A stretch of 64,000 nucleotides of DNA from Streptomyces sp. B21-083 (lineage in GTDB: Bacteria > Actinomycetota > Actinomycetes > Streptomycetales > Streptomycetaceae), in contig NZ_JARUND010000002.1 in the NCBI RefSeq assembly GCF_036898825.1, positions 1,178,001 to 1,242,000 of the forward strand, in the 5' to 3' direction. The position numbers and the translations under genes were made by a program. Shown here one piece after another: positions 7,725 to 16,221 of the stretch. Position 1 is the first letter of the stretch. Every line of letters starts with the position of its first letter. The notes under the pieces are model-generated. The model was not told the origin of the DNA and searched no databases. It saw only the letters and a list, made by a program, of their open reading frames with translations.

Positions 7725-8837
7725 ATGATGACCGAACTGATGCGCGCCGCGCGGCTGCACGCCGTGGGCGAGAAGATGCAGATCGAGCACGTGGCACGCC
7801 CGACCGCGACCGGCACGGACGTGGTGGTGGCCGTCAAGGGCTGCGGCATGGTGCCGAATTTGGCGAACGTCCTCGCCAACTGGCAGACGTGGTACCCCCA
7901 CATGCCACTCCCACCGCTCCCGGCGATCTTCGGGCTCGACCCGGTGGGCGTCGTGCACGAGGTCGGCGAACAGGTCGTGGGCGTCCGACCGGGAGACCGC
8001 GTCTACGTCAACCCGGGCCGCTCGTGCGGCGCGTGCCACGCCTGTGGGACCGGTACGCCACAGAAGTGCGACCACTGGACGCTGGGCGGCTACTTCGGCT
8101 ACAACCCCAACAGCCTTGACATGTTCGCCCGTTACCCCTACGGCGGCTTCTGCGAGTACATGCTCGCGCCGCAGAGCGCCCTCGTGAAGATCCCCGACAG
8201 CCTGAAGTTCCGGCAGGCCACCCGGCTCGGCTATCTCGGCACGTCCTACTCGGCGGTCAGGAAACTCGGTCCCCTCGCCGGTAAGTCCCTGATCGTCAAC
8301 GGCGCGACGGGCACCCTCGGCGTCGGCGTCACCCTCGTCGCCCTGGCGCTCGGCGTCTCCCGCGTCTACGCGGTCGCACGCGGGGTTGCGCTGTTGGAGC
8401 GCCTCAAGTCCCTCGCCCCGCAGCGCATCGAGATCTTCTCGAACCGCGACGGCGGCACGGAGGACTGGGTGAGGTCGCACACCGGGGGCCGGGGCGCGGA
8501 CCTCATGATCGACACCCTCGGTGCGGTCGCCTCCCTCGACTCGCTCAGGGACGCGATGCACGGCGTGGGCCGCGGCGGCCGGATCGTCAACATCGGCGGT
8601 ACGGCGGGAGATCTGGGCGTCGACGTGAAGTGGTGGATGGACGAGCAGATGGAGCTCATCGGCTCGGTCTGGTTCACCTCCGCCGAGGGCATGGAACTCA
8701 CCGGGCTGCTGGACAGCGGAGCGATCGACATCTCCCTGCTCCAGCCGAAGACCTGGCCACTCGACGAGATCAACGACGCCATTTCCGGCGTGTCGAGCGG
8801 GGAAGGCGGCTTCACCAGCTACCTCGTGGAAATCTGA
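7725..8837 (+). CDS. Zinc-type medium-chain alcohol dehydrogenase
   Basis: 370 residues of the MDR superfamily. The structural zinc loop RSCGACHACGTGTPQKC supplies four Cys near residues 100-116, and VNGATGTLGVGV is the nucleotide-binding turn. KGCGMVPN occupies the place of the usual catalytic Cys region. Start is ATG at 7725 or 7728. It follows the ferredoxin by 22 bases and closes the operon before a terminator. An aromatic alcohol or hydroxyacid substrate would fit the context; this is inference. Confidence 0.85.
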   Translation: MMTELMRAARLHAVGEKMQIEHVARPTATGTDVVVAVKGCGMVPNLANVLANWQTWYPHMPLPPLPAIFGLDPVGVVHEVGEQVVGVRPGDRVYVNPGRSCGACHACGTGTPQKCDHWTLGGYFGYNPNSLDMFARYPYGGFCEYMLAPQSALVKIPDSLKFRQATRLGYLGTSYSAVRKLGPLAGKSLIVNGATGTLGVGVTLVALALGVSRVYAVARGVALLERLKSLAPQRIEIFSNRDGGTEDWVRSHTGGRGADLMIDTLGAVASLDSLRDAMHGVGRGGRIVNIGGTAGDLGVDVKWWMDEQMELIGSVWFTSAEGMELTGLLDSGAIDISLLQPKTWPLDEINDAISGVSSGEGGFTSYLVEI

Positions 8838-8950
8838 GCCGGCCGCTCGCGACTCGGCGAGCCCGGCGTCGTAGAGCTGCGTCCACCGAACCACGCGAGA
8901 TCGCGTCGACGCGACCTGCTGGTGGAGACCTCGCTCGGACAAAGGACGAC

Positions 8951-8975
8951 GGCACCGGCGCCGGGCGCCGGTGCC
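8951..8975. terminator. Bidirectional terminator hairpin
   Basis: A perfect 11-bp inverted repeat, GGCACCGGCGC (8951-8961) and GCGCCGGTGCC (8965-8975), with a 3-base loop. It lies between the convergent alcohol dehydrogenase and dienelactone hydrolase genes and can serve both. Confidence 0.75.
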
Positions 8976-9000
8976 TGATGTCGCGTACTTCCGCCGGGCG

Positions 9001-9711
9001 TCAGCCCAGGCGCTTGTGCAGGAACTCCAGCGTGCGCTCCCAGGCCTTGGCCGCCGACTCCGCGTGGTAGACCTCCGGGTGGCTGTCGTTGAAGAAGGCG
9101 TGCTGCGCGGGATAGACGTGGATCTCCGGAGTGATGCCGGACTGGGCCGGAATGATCGCCCGCAGCTCCTCCAGGGACTCGGTCGGCACGGTGACGTCCG
9201 TCTCCGCGTAGTGCCCCTGGATCTCGGCCTTCAGGCCGGAGAACTCGGGGAGTTCGCCCCGGATGACCCCGTAGAAGGGAACCGCCGCGCTGACCCGGGG
9301 GTCCACCGCCGCCTGGTAGAGCACGAAGCCGCCGCCCATGCAGAAGCCGATGGAGCCGATCGTGTCGGTCGTCACCTCGGGCCGGGACAGCAGGTAGTCC
9401 ACCGCGCCGGACAGCAGCTCGACGCCGCGTTCGACGGGCAGAGCGAGCATCATCCGACGGGCTTCCTGGAAGTCGTGGGCCACGTTGCCGCCGTACAGGT
9501 CCGGAGCGAGGGCGACGAAGCCCTCGGCGGCCAGGCGGTCCGTGATGTCGGCGAGGTGGTCGGTCAGTCCCCACCACTCCTGGATCACGATCACGGCGGG
9601 CCCGCGGCCCGACGGCGGCACCGCGAGGTAGCCGTGCGCGGTGCTGCCGACGCTGGGGAAGGTCACGTTCTGCTGGGCCGGGGCACCGGTCGTCCTCGGG
9701 GTTTCGGTCAT
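9001..9711 (-). CDS. Dienelactone hydrolase family protein
   Basis: A 236-residue alpha/beta hydrolase. The nucleophile elbow GFCMGGG carries a Cys as in dienelactone hydrolases, with the Asp in YAETDVTVP and the His in YPAQHAFFND completing the triad. VIVIQEWWGL with its Glu is a family hallmark. ATG at 9711. It is the last gene of a leftward set (SDR, quinone oxidoreductase, amidohydrolase) and may open a lactone or act on another ester in the same route. A paralogue lies at 36592. Confidence 0.9.
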   Translation of the reverse strand: MTETPRTTGAPAQQNVTFPSVGSTAHGYLAVPPSGRGPAVIVIQEWWGLTDHLADITDRLAAEGFVALAPDLYGGNVAHDFQEARRMMLALPVERGVELLSGAVDYLLSRPEVTTDTIGSIGFCMGGGFVLYQAAVDPRVSAAVPFYGVIRGELPEFSGLKAEIQGHYAETDVTVPTESLEELRAIIPAQSGITPEIHVYPAQHAFFNDSHPEVYHAESAAKAWERTLEFLHKRLG

Positions 9712-9811
9712 GTCACATCACTCCGTACAAGGGGAAAGAGGTGGGCGCGGGCCATTCCGTACGCCCGGGCGCGGGGCGCGCTCCCGAAGGGCGCGCACCC
9801 GCGTACCGGGG

Positions 9812-10558
9812 TCAGCGGCGGATCAGGCCGCCGTCGACGAGGTGGACCTGGCCGGTGATGAAGGAGGCCTCGTCGGAGGCGAGGAACGCGAGCAGGTTGG
9901 CGACGTCCTCGGGCGTCTGCTCGCGCTTCAGGTTCTGCAGCTGAGCGTGGTGTCCGAAGAACTCCTCGGGCAGCTCACGGCGCGTGGTCGGGGTGCGTAC
10001 GACGCTGGGGCCGATCGCGTTGACCGTGATGTCCCAGCGCGCGAGGTCGGTGGCCAGGGCGTGGGTGAAGCCGTTGACGGCGCCCTTCCCGGAGACGTAC
10101 GCCAGGAACATCGGCGGGGCCTCCCAGTAGCTGGACGACGACATGTTGATCACACGTCCGGCCTCGGAGTCCTTCAGGTCCTGCACGAAGGCCTTCGTGA
10201 CCAGGAAGTAGCCGTCCACGTTGATGGAGAACAGCTTCTTCCACTGCTCGTACGTGGTGTTGTCGAGGTCCTTCAACATGGCGATGGCCGCGTTGTTCAC
10301 CACGATGTCCACCGGGCCCAGCGCCTCACGGACGTCCGCGGCGAAGGCGTTCACCTGGGCCTCGTCCGACACGTCGACCTTCGCGGCGAAGAACCGGCGC
10401 CCGTTCGCCTCGACCAGCTCCCGCGTCTCCACCGCGTCGTTGACATCGGCTACGGCGACATCCGCGCCCTCCGCCGACAGCTTCTGCGCGATGACCCGGC
10501 CGATACCGGCGCCACCGCCCGTCACCACGGCGATCTTGCCTTCCAGACGTCCAGCCAT
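9812..10558 (-). CDS. Short-chain dehydrogenase/reductase (SDR)
   Basis: A classical SDR of 248 residues. TGGGAGIG near residue 15 binds NAD(P), NNAAIA is the NNAG-type motif near residue 90, and the catalytic Ser with YVSGK (Tyr-x3-Lys) lies near residues 140-158. ATG at 10558. The 61-bp gap upstream carries two similar palindrome-like repeats (10577-10620), so this gene may have its own regulated promoter within the leftward cluster. Substrate unknown. Confidence 0.9.
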   Translation of the reverse strand: MAGRLEGKIAVVTGGGAGIGRVIAQKLSAEGADVAVADVNDAVETRELVEANGRRFFAAKVDVSDEAQVNAFAADVREALGPVDIVVNNAAIAMLKDLDNTTYEQWKKLFSINVDGYFLVTKAFVQDLKDSEAGRVINMSSSSYWEAPPMFLAYVSGKGAVNGFTHALATDLARWDITVNAIGPSVVRTPTTRRELPEEFFGHHAQLQNLKREQTPEDVANLLAFLASDEASFITGQVHLVDGGLIRR

Positions 10559-10576
10559 GACACAACTCCTTTGTAT

Positions 10577-10620
10577 TCTCAGGTACTTGATGGATGCTTT
10601 GTCTCAGACACTTGAGGGAT
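10577..10620. repeat. Pair of 19-bp imperfect direct repeats upstream of the SDR gene
   Basis: TCTCAGGTACTTGATGGAT (10577-10595) and TCTCAGACACTTGAGGGAT (10602-10620) match at 16 of 19 positions with a 25-bp period. The first contains a near-palindrome TCAGGTACTTGA. They fill the spacer between the quinone oxidoreductase stop and the SDR start and look like tandem operator sites. The binding protein is unknown; the nearby MarR regulator is one candidate. Confidence 0.45.
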
Positions 10621-11567
10621 CAGTCGCCGAACGTGACGACGATCTTGCCGCGGGCCCGGCCCGCGGCGAGGACGCCCAAGCCCTCGGCGGCCCGCTCCAG
10701 GGGCAGCACGCTGTGCACGTCGACGGAGAGGAAACCAGCCGCCGCCAGCTCAGCGAGCGGCTTCGTGGTCTCGCGGACCGGCTTGGCGAAGACCATGCCG
10801 CCGGCCAGCCCGGCACCGGCCAGCGCGTCGGCGTCGGGGGCCGGGGTCGTGGTCGCGACCCGGCCGCCCTTGCGGACCGCTTCCAGGGGCACGTCGGTGA
10901 GGGCGGAGCCGACCAGGTTGACCAGGGCGTCGACGCCATCGGGGTGGACGGCCAGGACCTGGTCCGCGACCGGGCCGACGGCGAAGTTCACGACGGTCGT
11001 GGCGCCGAGTTCGGTGAGCCGTTCCGCGTCGTCGGGGGTGCCGGTCGCGACGACGGTCACATTCCGGGAGGCGAGCAGCTGGACCGCGTACCGGCCCACT
11101 CCGCCGCTCGCCCCGTTGACCAGGACGACCTGACCGGGCTGCGGGTCGATCAGGTCGACGGCGGCGCAGGCGGCCGCGGCGGCCAGGGGCAGTGCGGCGG
11201 CGGTGGCGAAGTCGAGGCCGCCCGGCTTGACCACGACGGTCTCGGCAGGCAGCAGCGCGTACTCGGCGAGGGTGCCGGCCTGGATCGGCGGAGCCAGCGG
11301 AACGTTGCCGAACACCTCCTGGCCCGGCTCGACGTGGTCCACGCCCGCACCGACTGCCTCCACCACTCCGGCGGCGTCACGGCCGAGGACCAGCGGGTAG
11401 TGGTGAGGGAACCGGTCAGCCATGGACCCGGCGGCGATGACGTTGTCGAGCGGGTTGAGTCCGGCCGCCCTGACCTTGATCAGTACGTGTCCGGGGGCCA
11501 CCTCAGGGATGGGCAGGTCGCCGAGGACGGGCTGTCCGCCGGCTTCGGGAACATGCAGTGCGCGCAT
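10620..11567 (-). CDS. NADP-dependent quinone oxidoreductase-like MDR enzyme
   Basis: 315 residues, medium-chain dehydrogenase family without structural zinc cysteines. It has GRDAAGVVEAVGAGV near residue 62 and the nucleotide-binding segment VLVNGASGGVGRYAVQLL near residues 148-165, and ends GRARGKIVV, as in zeta-crystallin-like quinone/enoyl reductases. ATG at 11567, 20 bases after the amidohydrolase stop, so co-transcribed. It probably reduces an enone or quinone intermediate; the substrate is unknown. Confidence 0.87.
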   Translation of the reverse strand: MRALHVPEAGGQPVLGDLPIPEVAPGHVLIKVRAAGLNPLDNVIAAGSMADRFPHHYPLVLGRDAAGVVEAVGAGVDHVEPGQEVFGNVPLAPPIQAGTLAEYALLPAETVVVKPGGLDFATAAALPLAAAAACAAVDLIDPQPGQVVLVNGASGGVGRYAVQLLASRNVTVVATGTPDDAERLTELGATTVVNFAVGPVADQVLAVHPDGVDALVNLVGSALTDVPLEAVRKGGRVATTTPAPDADALAGAGLAGGMVFAKPVRETTKPLAELAAAGFLSVDVHSVLPLERAAEGLGVLAAGRARGKIVVTFGD

Positions 11568-11587
11568 GGGAGTTGACCTTCTGGTGA

Positions 11588-12856
11588 TCAGTGGCCGGCG
11601 ACCTTGAGCGCGGTCTCCCGCAGCTCCCGGGCGACTCGGCCGAGGTCGGTGTGGACGAGGCGGCCGTTGATCTTCACGACCTCTCCGGCCACCAGGACCG
11701 TGTCCACGTTGTGCGGGTGGGCCGCCGTGACGACGGCCGCGATGGGGTCCCGCTCAGCGGTAAGGGTGTTGATGTCGTCCAGACGCAGCAGGATGACGTC
11801 GGCCTGCTTGCCGGGACGCAGCGAGCCGGTGCGGTCGGCGAGGCCAAGTGCGGCGGCGCCGTCCAGGGTGGCCATCTTCAGGACGTCCGCGCACGTCATC
11901 CGCGGCTCGTCGACGATCTGGCTGGCCAGTAGCGCGGCCCGCATCAGGGAGAACATGTCTCCGGGCGCCGAGGTGACGGCGTCCACGCCGAGGCCGGTGG
12001 TGACTCCCAGGCGCCTGAGGCGACCGGCAACCGGGGAGTTGTTGCCCAGCATGGCCTCCGCGCCGGGCGCGGCCGAGGCGGAGGCACCGGAGTCGGCGAT
12101 CAGCTTCAGTTCGTCGTCGCCGAGCGTGTTGCCGTGGACGTAGAGGATCTTCTCGCGGAGCAGACCTGCCTCGCGCAGGGCGAAGATCGGCTGCGGGTTG
12201 ACGGGGCCGGCGGAGACGTGGAACGTCACGGGCAGGTCCAGCTCGTCCGCCGTGCGCCACTCCTCGGCGACCGTCTCGATCGGGGTGAACGACGGGCCCA
12301 TCGGGGCGTACGCCATGGTGACGAGCGCGCCGTCGTCCGCCAGGCGCTCGGCGCGGATCCGTCGTACGTCGTCGAGGCTGCCGCCGCCGGTGACCGGGGT
12401 GCCGTAGCCGTAGACCGCCCGCAGGCCCGCCGCGCCCAGGGCGTCGATGGCGGCGTCCGCGTGCTCCGGCGAGTAGGAGATGTGCGAGTAGTCCAGCTGG
12501 GTCGTGATGCCGGAGTCGAGACACTCCAGTGCGCCGGCCAGGGTCGCGGTGTGCACGTCCTGCGGGCTGAACTTCGGGCCGAACTGCGCCAGGATGCCGA
12601 GGTACGCGCCGAGGTCGACGTCCACGGCCGCGCCGCGCAGCGCCGACTGCCACACATGCCGGTGGGTGTCCACGAAGCCCGGGAGCACGATCTTGTCGGT
12701 GGCGTCGATGACGGTGGCCCCGTCCGCCGGCAGGTCGGCGCCGACGGCGATGATCCGGCCGTCCTCGATCAGGACGTCGGTGTTCGGGAGCGCGACCGGC
12801 TCGGGCTCGGTGTCGATGACATGGCCGTTGCGGATCAGGATGCGGGTGTCGGACAT
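11588..12856 (-). CDS. TRZ/ATZ-type metal-dependent amidohydrolase
   Basis: 422 residues of the amidohydrolase superfamily related to cytosine deaminase and triazine hydrolases. PGFVDTHRHVWQ (near residue 60) gives the HxH metal pair; TFHVSAG and VHGN give later His ligands, and GVDAVTSAPG the catalytic Asp region. It ends with the usual GSLRPGKQADVILL strand. ATG at 12856 follows a GAGGTGG site. It is the first gene of the leftward operon and is divergent from the MarR gene across a 72-bp spacer. A related enzyme lies at 42390. It would deaminate or hydrolyse a ring or amide. Confidence 0.88.
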   Translation of the reverse strand: MSDTRILIRNGHVIDTEPEPVALPNTDVLIEDGRIIAVGADLPADGATVIDATDKIVLPGFVDTHRHVWQSALRGAAVDVDLGAYLGILAQFGPKFSPQDVHTATLAGALECLDSGITTQLDYSHISYSPEHADAAIDALGAAGLRAVYGYGTPVTGGGSLDDVRRIRAERLADDGALVTMAYAPMGPSFTPIETVAEEWRTADELDLPVTFHVSAGPVNPQPIFALREAGLLREKILYVHGNTLGDDELKLIADSGASASAAPGAEAMLGNNSPVAGRLRRLGVTTGLGVDAVTSAPGDMFSLMRAALLASQIVDEPRMTCADVLKMATLDGAAALGLADRTGSLRPGKQADVILLRLDDINTLTAERDPIAAVVTAAHPHNVDTVLVAGEVVKINGRLVHTDLGRVARELRETALKVAGH

Positions 12857-12878
12857 GACGCTGCCCACCTCTCTAGGC

Positions 12879-12912
12879 GAAAGCTTTCTATAAAGCTAAC
12901 TGGAAAGCTATA
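12879..12912. promoter_or_regulatory. Candidate MarR operator in the divergent amidohydrolase/marR spacer
   Basis: The 72-bp spacer contains a perfect palindrome GAAAGCTTTC (12879-12888) followed by two more AAAGCTA copies (TAAAGCTAAC at 12891-12900; GAAAGCTATA from 12903). Three copies of AAAGCT at roughly 12-bp steps in an AT-rich stretch between a regulator and its likely target are typical of an autoregulated divergent operator. Confidence 0.55.
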
Positions 12913-12928
12913 CCAATAGTGACCTACG

Positions 12929-13477
12929 ATGCAACATGTGACGACGACACCGGATCCCGTAGACGCATGGATGGACTCTTGGCGCAACGAGCTGCCCGAG
13001 GTCGAGCGCCCGTCCTCGGAACTGACCAAACGGATCATGTTCATGTCCAGCACGCTGGACAGCGTGATGCGGCGTGAGCTGACCGAACTCGGGCTGACCC
13101 CGGCGGAGTTCGACATGCTGGTGGCGCTGCGCCGGTCCGGCGCCCCGTTCCGCATGAAGCCGAACCGGCTCGCCCGCTCGCTGATGCTCTCGACCGGCGG
13201 CACCACCAACGTCACCCACCGTCTGGTGGGCCGCCATCTTCTGGAGCGGGAGAGCGACCCGGACGACGCCCGCAGTACCTGGCTCAGGCTGACACCCGAG
13301 GGCGTCGCGCTTGCCGAGCGCGCGGTCCTGGTGAACGCGGCGGCCCATGAGGCCCTCTTCGAGGGCGTTCCGGCCGAGCTCGTCGAGAGGTCGACCGCCG
13401 TACTGCGGGAGCTGCTCGCCGCGGCCCCGGGTCTGCTCGGCGGCCCGACGGCCCGCTCCGCCCGACCCCAGCCCTGA
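12929..13477 (+). CDS. MarR-family transcriptional regulator
   Basis: 182 residues with a winged-helix MarR fold: LTPAEFDMLVALRRSG near residues 57-72, the recognition-helix region NRLARSLMLSTGGTTNVTHR and the wing ERESDPDDARSTWLRLTPEG. It is divergent from the amidohydrolase operon and likely represses both, responding to an aromatic or amide ligand. ATG at 12929 was chosen as the first start after the operator-like repeats. It ends before a strong hairpin. Confidence 0.9.
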   Translation: MQHVTTTPDPVDAWMDSWRNELPEVERPSSELTKRIMFMSSTLDSVMRRELTELGLTPAEFDMLVALRRSGAPFRMKPNRLARSLMLSTGGTTNVTHRLVGRHLLERESDPDDARSTWLRLTPEGVALAERAVLVNAAAHEALFEGVPAELVERSTAVLRELLAAAPGLLGGPTARSARPQP

Positions 13478-13487
13478 GCGCGAATAC

Positions 13488-13523
13488 GTGGAGAGCGGCT
13501 CCCCTCCGGAAGCCGCTCTCCAC
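13488..13523. terminator. Bidirectional terminator hairpin
   Basis: Perfect 13-bp arms GTGGAGAGCGGCT (13488-13500) and AGCCGCTCTCCAC (13511-13523) with a 10-base loop, lying between the convergent marR and oxidase genes. Confidence 0.8.
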
Positions 13524-13548
13524 GCCTGACGGGCATCATGACGATGTC

Positions 13549-14970
13549 TCAGACAGCCTTGGCAGGCTCGATGTTCTTGTTGAACCGCAGCAGGTTCTGC
13601 GGATCCCAGTCGGCCTTCGCCCGTTCCAGCCGGGCGTACCTCTCGGGGCTCCCCCACACCCCACGGCGCCAATCGGCACCATTGTCGGTCGACAGGTTGA
13701 CGTAACAGTTGGACCGCACGTGTGGCTTGAGCGCCGCGTGCACGCCGTCGACCCAGGCGTGGAACCCCGCGTCCTGGTCGGGGGTGTCCCACAGGGTGAC
13801 GGTCTCCCAGAACCAGTTGGCGCCCTCCCGGGAGAAGGCCGCGGAGTCCTCGTCGAAGTCCTCGGTGATGGCACCGCCCATGGACCAGAGGTTCTGCACC
13901 GTGCTCGCGACCGGGCCCGCCGACGGCAGATGCGCCGCGGCATGGCGGGTCACGATGTCGATGACGTCGTCGGTGAGTTCGGACAGGTACGCGCCCTTGG
14001 TGTACGAGCGGTGGCCCGGCGGGGCGATCGCGTCGAGCATGCTGTTCGCGACGGACCACGGCACCGGTTGCACCGCCTTGACGATGGCCGGGCCCAGCGC
14101 GGCGAGCCCGTCCACCAACGCCTCGGTCTTCTCCGGCGGTCCGGTGTGGACCACGAGCAACAACACCACGTCCGCCCCGTGGTACCGCTCCGGCACGACC
14201 GGCATCGGCGGGCACTGGGTCATGGCGGCGATGACACTCAGTTCCCTGGGCGCATCCGCCATGTACTCACGCCAGGCTGCCAGTACCTCGGGAGCGCTCT
14301 CCGCGGGGAACGGGACGAAGCCGGCGGAGACCTGGGGGCCCAGCGGCCGGGCCTGGAACTCGAAGGACGTCACCACGCCGAAGTTGCCGCCGCCACCGCG
14401 CAGCGCCCAGAACAGGTCCTGGTTCTCCTTCGCACTCGCCGTCACCAGGCGGCCGTCGACCGTCGCCACCTCCATGGACAGCAGGTTGTCCACGGTGGCG
14501 CCGTAGCGGCGCATGTTGTAGCCCACGCCGCCGCCCAGAGTGAGGCCGGCGACACCGGTGTTGCTCACCGTGCCTGCCGGGACGACCAGTTCGTGCCTCT
14601 CCAGCGTGGTGTCCATCTCACCCAGCAGGACACCCGATCCCAGACGGGCGATGCCGGTGGACGTGTCGAGCTCGATGGCCTTGAGCGCGCTGACGTCGAC
14701 CACGAGGGCGCCGTCCGGCATGCCCGAGCCGTCGACGCTGTGGCCGCCGGCGCGTACGGCCAGCGGAGTACCGGTCTCGCCGGCGAAGCGCGTGACCGCG
14801 AGCACGTCCTGGGCGTCGGCCGCCCGAGCGATCAGGGCCGGCGTCGCATGGTCGGTGTGCGTGTAGAAGATCTTCCGCGCGGCCGCGTACCCGGGGTCGC
14901 GCGGACGGAGGACCTCACCCCGGAAACCGGTGGGGAACTTCTTCAGAACAGCCTCGTCGGACTGGGACAT
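13549..14970 (-). CDS. BBE-type FAD-linked oxidoreductase
   Basis: 473 residues of the berberine-bridge-enzyme/PCMH flavoprotein group. RAGGHSVDGSG near residue 65 supplies the His expected for covalent FAD attachment, LTLGGGVGYNMRRYG near residues 125-140 binds FAD, and the C-terminus DPQNLLRFNKNI is the BBE hallmark. ATG at 14970 follows AAAGGAA. It is transcribed alone. Family members oxidise alcohols, sugars or alkaloid-like substrates with O2; the substrate here is unknown. Confidence 0.9.
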   Translation of the reverse strand: MSQSDEAVLKKFPTGFRGEVLRPRDPGYAAARKIFYTHTDHATPALIARAADAQDVLAVTRFAGETGTPLAVRAGGHSVDGSGMPDGALVVDVSALKAIELDTSTGIARLGSGVLLGEMDTTLERHELVVPAGTVSNTGVAGLTLGGGVGYNMRRYGATVDNLLSMEVATVDGRLVTASAKENQDLFWALRGGGGNFGVVTSFEFQARPLGPQVSAGFVPFPAESAPEVLAAWREYMADAPRELSVIAAMTQCPPMPVVPERYHGADVVLLLVVHTGPPEKTEALVDGLAALGPAIVKAVQPVPWSVANSMLDAIAPPGHRSYTKGAYLSELTDDVIDIVTRHAAAHLPSAGPVASTVQNLWSMGGAITEDFDEDSAAFSREGANWFWETVTLWDTPDQDAGFHAWVDGVHAALKPHVRSNCYVNLSTDNGADWRRGVWGSPERYARLERAKADWDPQNLLRFNKNIEPAKAV

Positions 14971-15424
14971 GGCATTCCTTTCACAGGGCAAGGCGGCTCG
15001 GATGCAGGGCACGTCGGGGTCGAGGCACAGGAACCGGCCCCGTACGGACGGGCGTTGGTGCTGCGCAGGGGGGGAAGGAGCGCACCGACCGGGCCCCTGG
15101 TCGGCGACGATCCTGGAGAGCCGGTCCTTGAAATGGGACGGCGGTGGCACCGGACGACCTCTCCCTCATCAGGGCGACCGCCGTGCGGGGTGAGTGGGTG
15201 ACGTCCGCGAGGGAATTGGCCGGCGAGCCGGAGCCGGGGAGTCCCGAGACCTGCCAGTCATCGAGGCCCGACACCCGCTGTGCGAGACGACGAAACGGGC
15301 CACCTCCGGGACCTCCCCGTGCCGCACGATGAACGACGACCGCAGGGACCGCTCGGTGTGGCGCTGCCCGGAAGAGGAGCGCCACGCACCGTCGGGCGGT
15401 AGCCGCTCTTCGCCGGCACTGCCC

Positions 15425-15488
15425 CACCCACCGGGTCAAAAGGTCTCGTCTGCAGCACGACACGAGCGAAATGCGGCGTAGAAGGCAC
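15425..15488 (-). pseudogene. Possible remnant of the N-terminus of a VOC/glyoxalase-type dioxygenase
   Basis: Read leftward from a GTG at 15488, the peptide PSTPHFARVVLQTRPFDP closely matches the first residues of the intact VOC protein at 39778-40353 (TTPKFAHVVLQTS). Beyond about residue 20 the similarity is lost and no frame continues a VOC fold. It lies about 200 bp downstream of the shared promoter element at 15684-15703, as if that promoter once drove a VOC gene. The match is short. Confidence 0.45.
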
Positions 15489-15661
15489 CCTCGACTCCTT
15501 CGGGGAACTACTTCCGCGGATGAACCCGGCTCGTCCGGTTCGCCCCTCTTCACCGGTTCCGCATGTGACATATTCGATAACAGCTGACAGTCCGGAAAAA
15601 CCTGACAACACCGCACCGATCGGGCGTGACCCGCGAGCCCCCGCGACGCCACTTCAGGGCG

Positions 15662-15703
15662 AGATTACGCCACCGTTAACTAGCACGTCAATAGTTTGAC
15701 GTG
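15662..15703 (-). promoter_or_regulatory. Leftward promoter with shared palindrome CACGTCAA-TAGT-TTGACGTG
   Basis: A perfect 20-bp inverted repeat with 8-bp arms lies at 15684-15703. On the minus strand one arm contains the -35 box TTGACG, followed 18 bp later by TAATCT (15662-15667), a good -10. The 14-bp core GTCAATAGTTTGAC (15687-15700) is identical to the element at 43919-43932, and both have TATCAAT starting 19 bases after the core start. A third copy lies at 25332. Confidence 0.6.
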
Positions 15704-15707
15704 TTTA

Positions 15708-15970
15708 TCAATTGTCGTGCACGTAGAAGCCCGCCCGCTCTTACGGCGCCCAGATGCCCGGCGGTGGCCATGCGGCACAGCAGGGCAGGCGGGGCGTACA
15801 GCGGCTCCTCGAACGCCTGGCGCATGGACTCGGCGATGGCCTGGGCGGCGTCAAGACCGATCCGGTCGAGCAGGCACAGCGGCCCCACGGGGTGGGCACA
15901 GCCCTGTTCCATGCCCTGGTCGATGCCCTCCGGCCGCGCGCCGCCGGACTCCACCATCCGGACCGCGAAA
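15708..15970 (-). pseudogene. Decayed 3-hydroxyacyl-CoA dehydrogenase C-terminal fragment
   Basis: The leftward reading VRMVESGGARPEGIDQGM, then HPVGPLCLLDRIGLDAAQAI and EPLYAPPALL is the C-terminal domain of 3-hydroxybutyryl-CoA dehydrogenases. The N-terminal NAD domain is absent. The expected ending GRRKSGRGFYVHDN is present only if two single-base G deletions are corrected (in the runs around LG-RRK and SGR-GF). The fragment ends at the shared promoter element. It is divergent from the intact thiolase gene, with which such dehydrogenases usually work. Confidence 0.75.
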
Positions 15971-16221
15971 GATCCCCGCATGATGTTGATCGAGGCGTCA
16001 CGCCCGTCGAACGCCGCCGAAGCGGTGACCGGACGGACGGGACGTGCGGGGCAGTGCAGATCGCTCATGACGGAGCCTGCCCAAGGCGCGTCGAACGGCG
16101 GATCCATCGAAACCGTGCGAGGAGAAGCACAGGTACTAGGACGTCCTGCTATCTCTACGGCCGACATGAGACCGTCACTTTCTGCGACGACTCCCCCGAA
16201 CGGCATCGAGATGGGATACCC

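Larger units (their letters stand above)
14971..15707. other. 737-bp spacer with remnants and a promoter element
   Basis: No intact gene is visible. The stretch contains a short leftward VOC-like remnant (about 15425-15488) and, at its right end, a leftward promoter with a perfect palindrome (15684-15703). The rest shows no recognisable protein on either strand. Confidence 0.5.

Noticed and set aside
8971..9858. Rightward 295-residue open frame over the dienelactone hydrolase
   Set aside because: Antisense shadow; the opposite strand encodes an intact Cys-Asp-His hydrolase.
15978..16068. In-frame start region upstream of the dehydrogenase remnant
   Set aside because: The extra N-terminal sequence does not resemble the enzyme; it only happens to be open.
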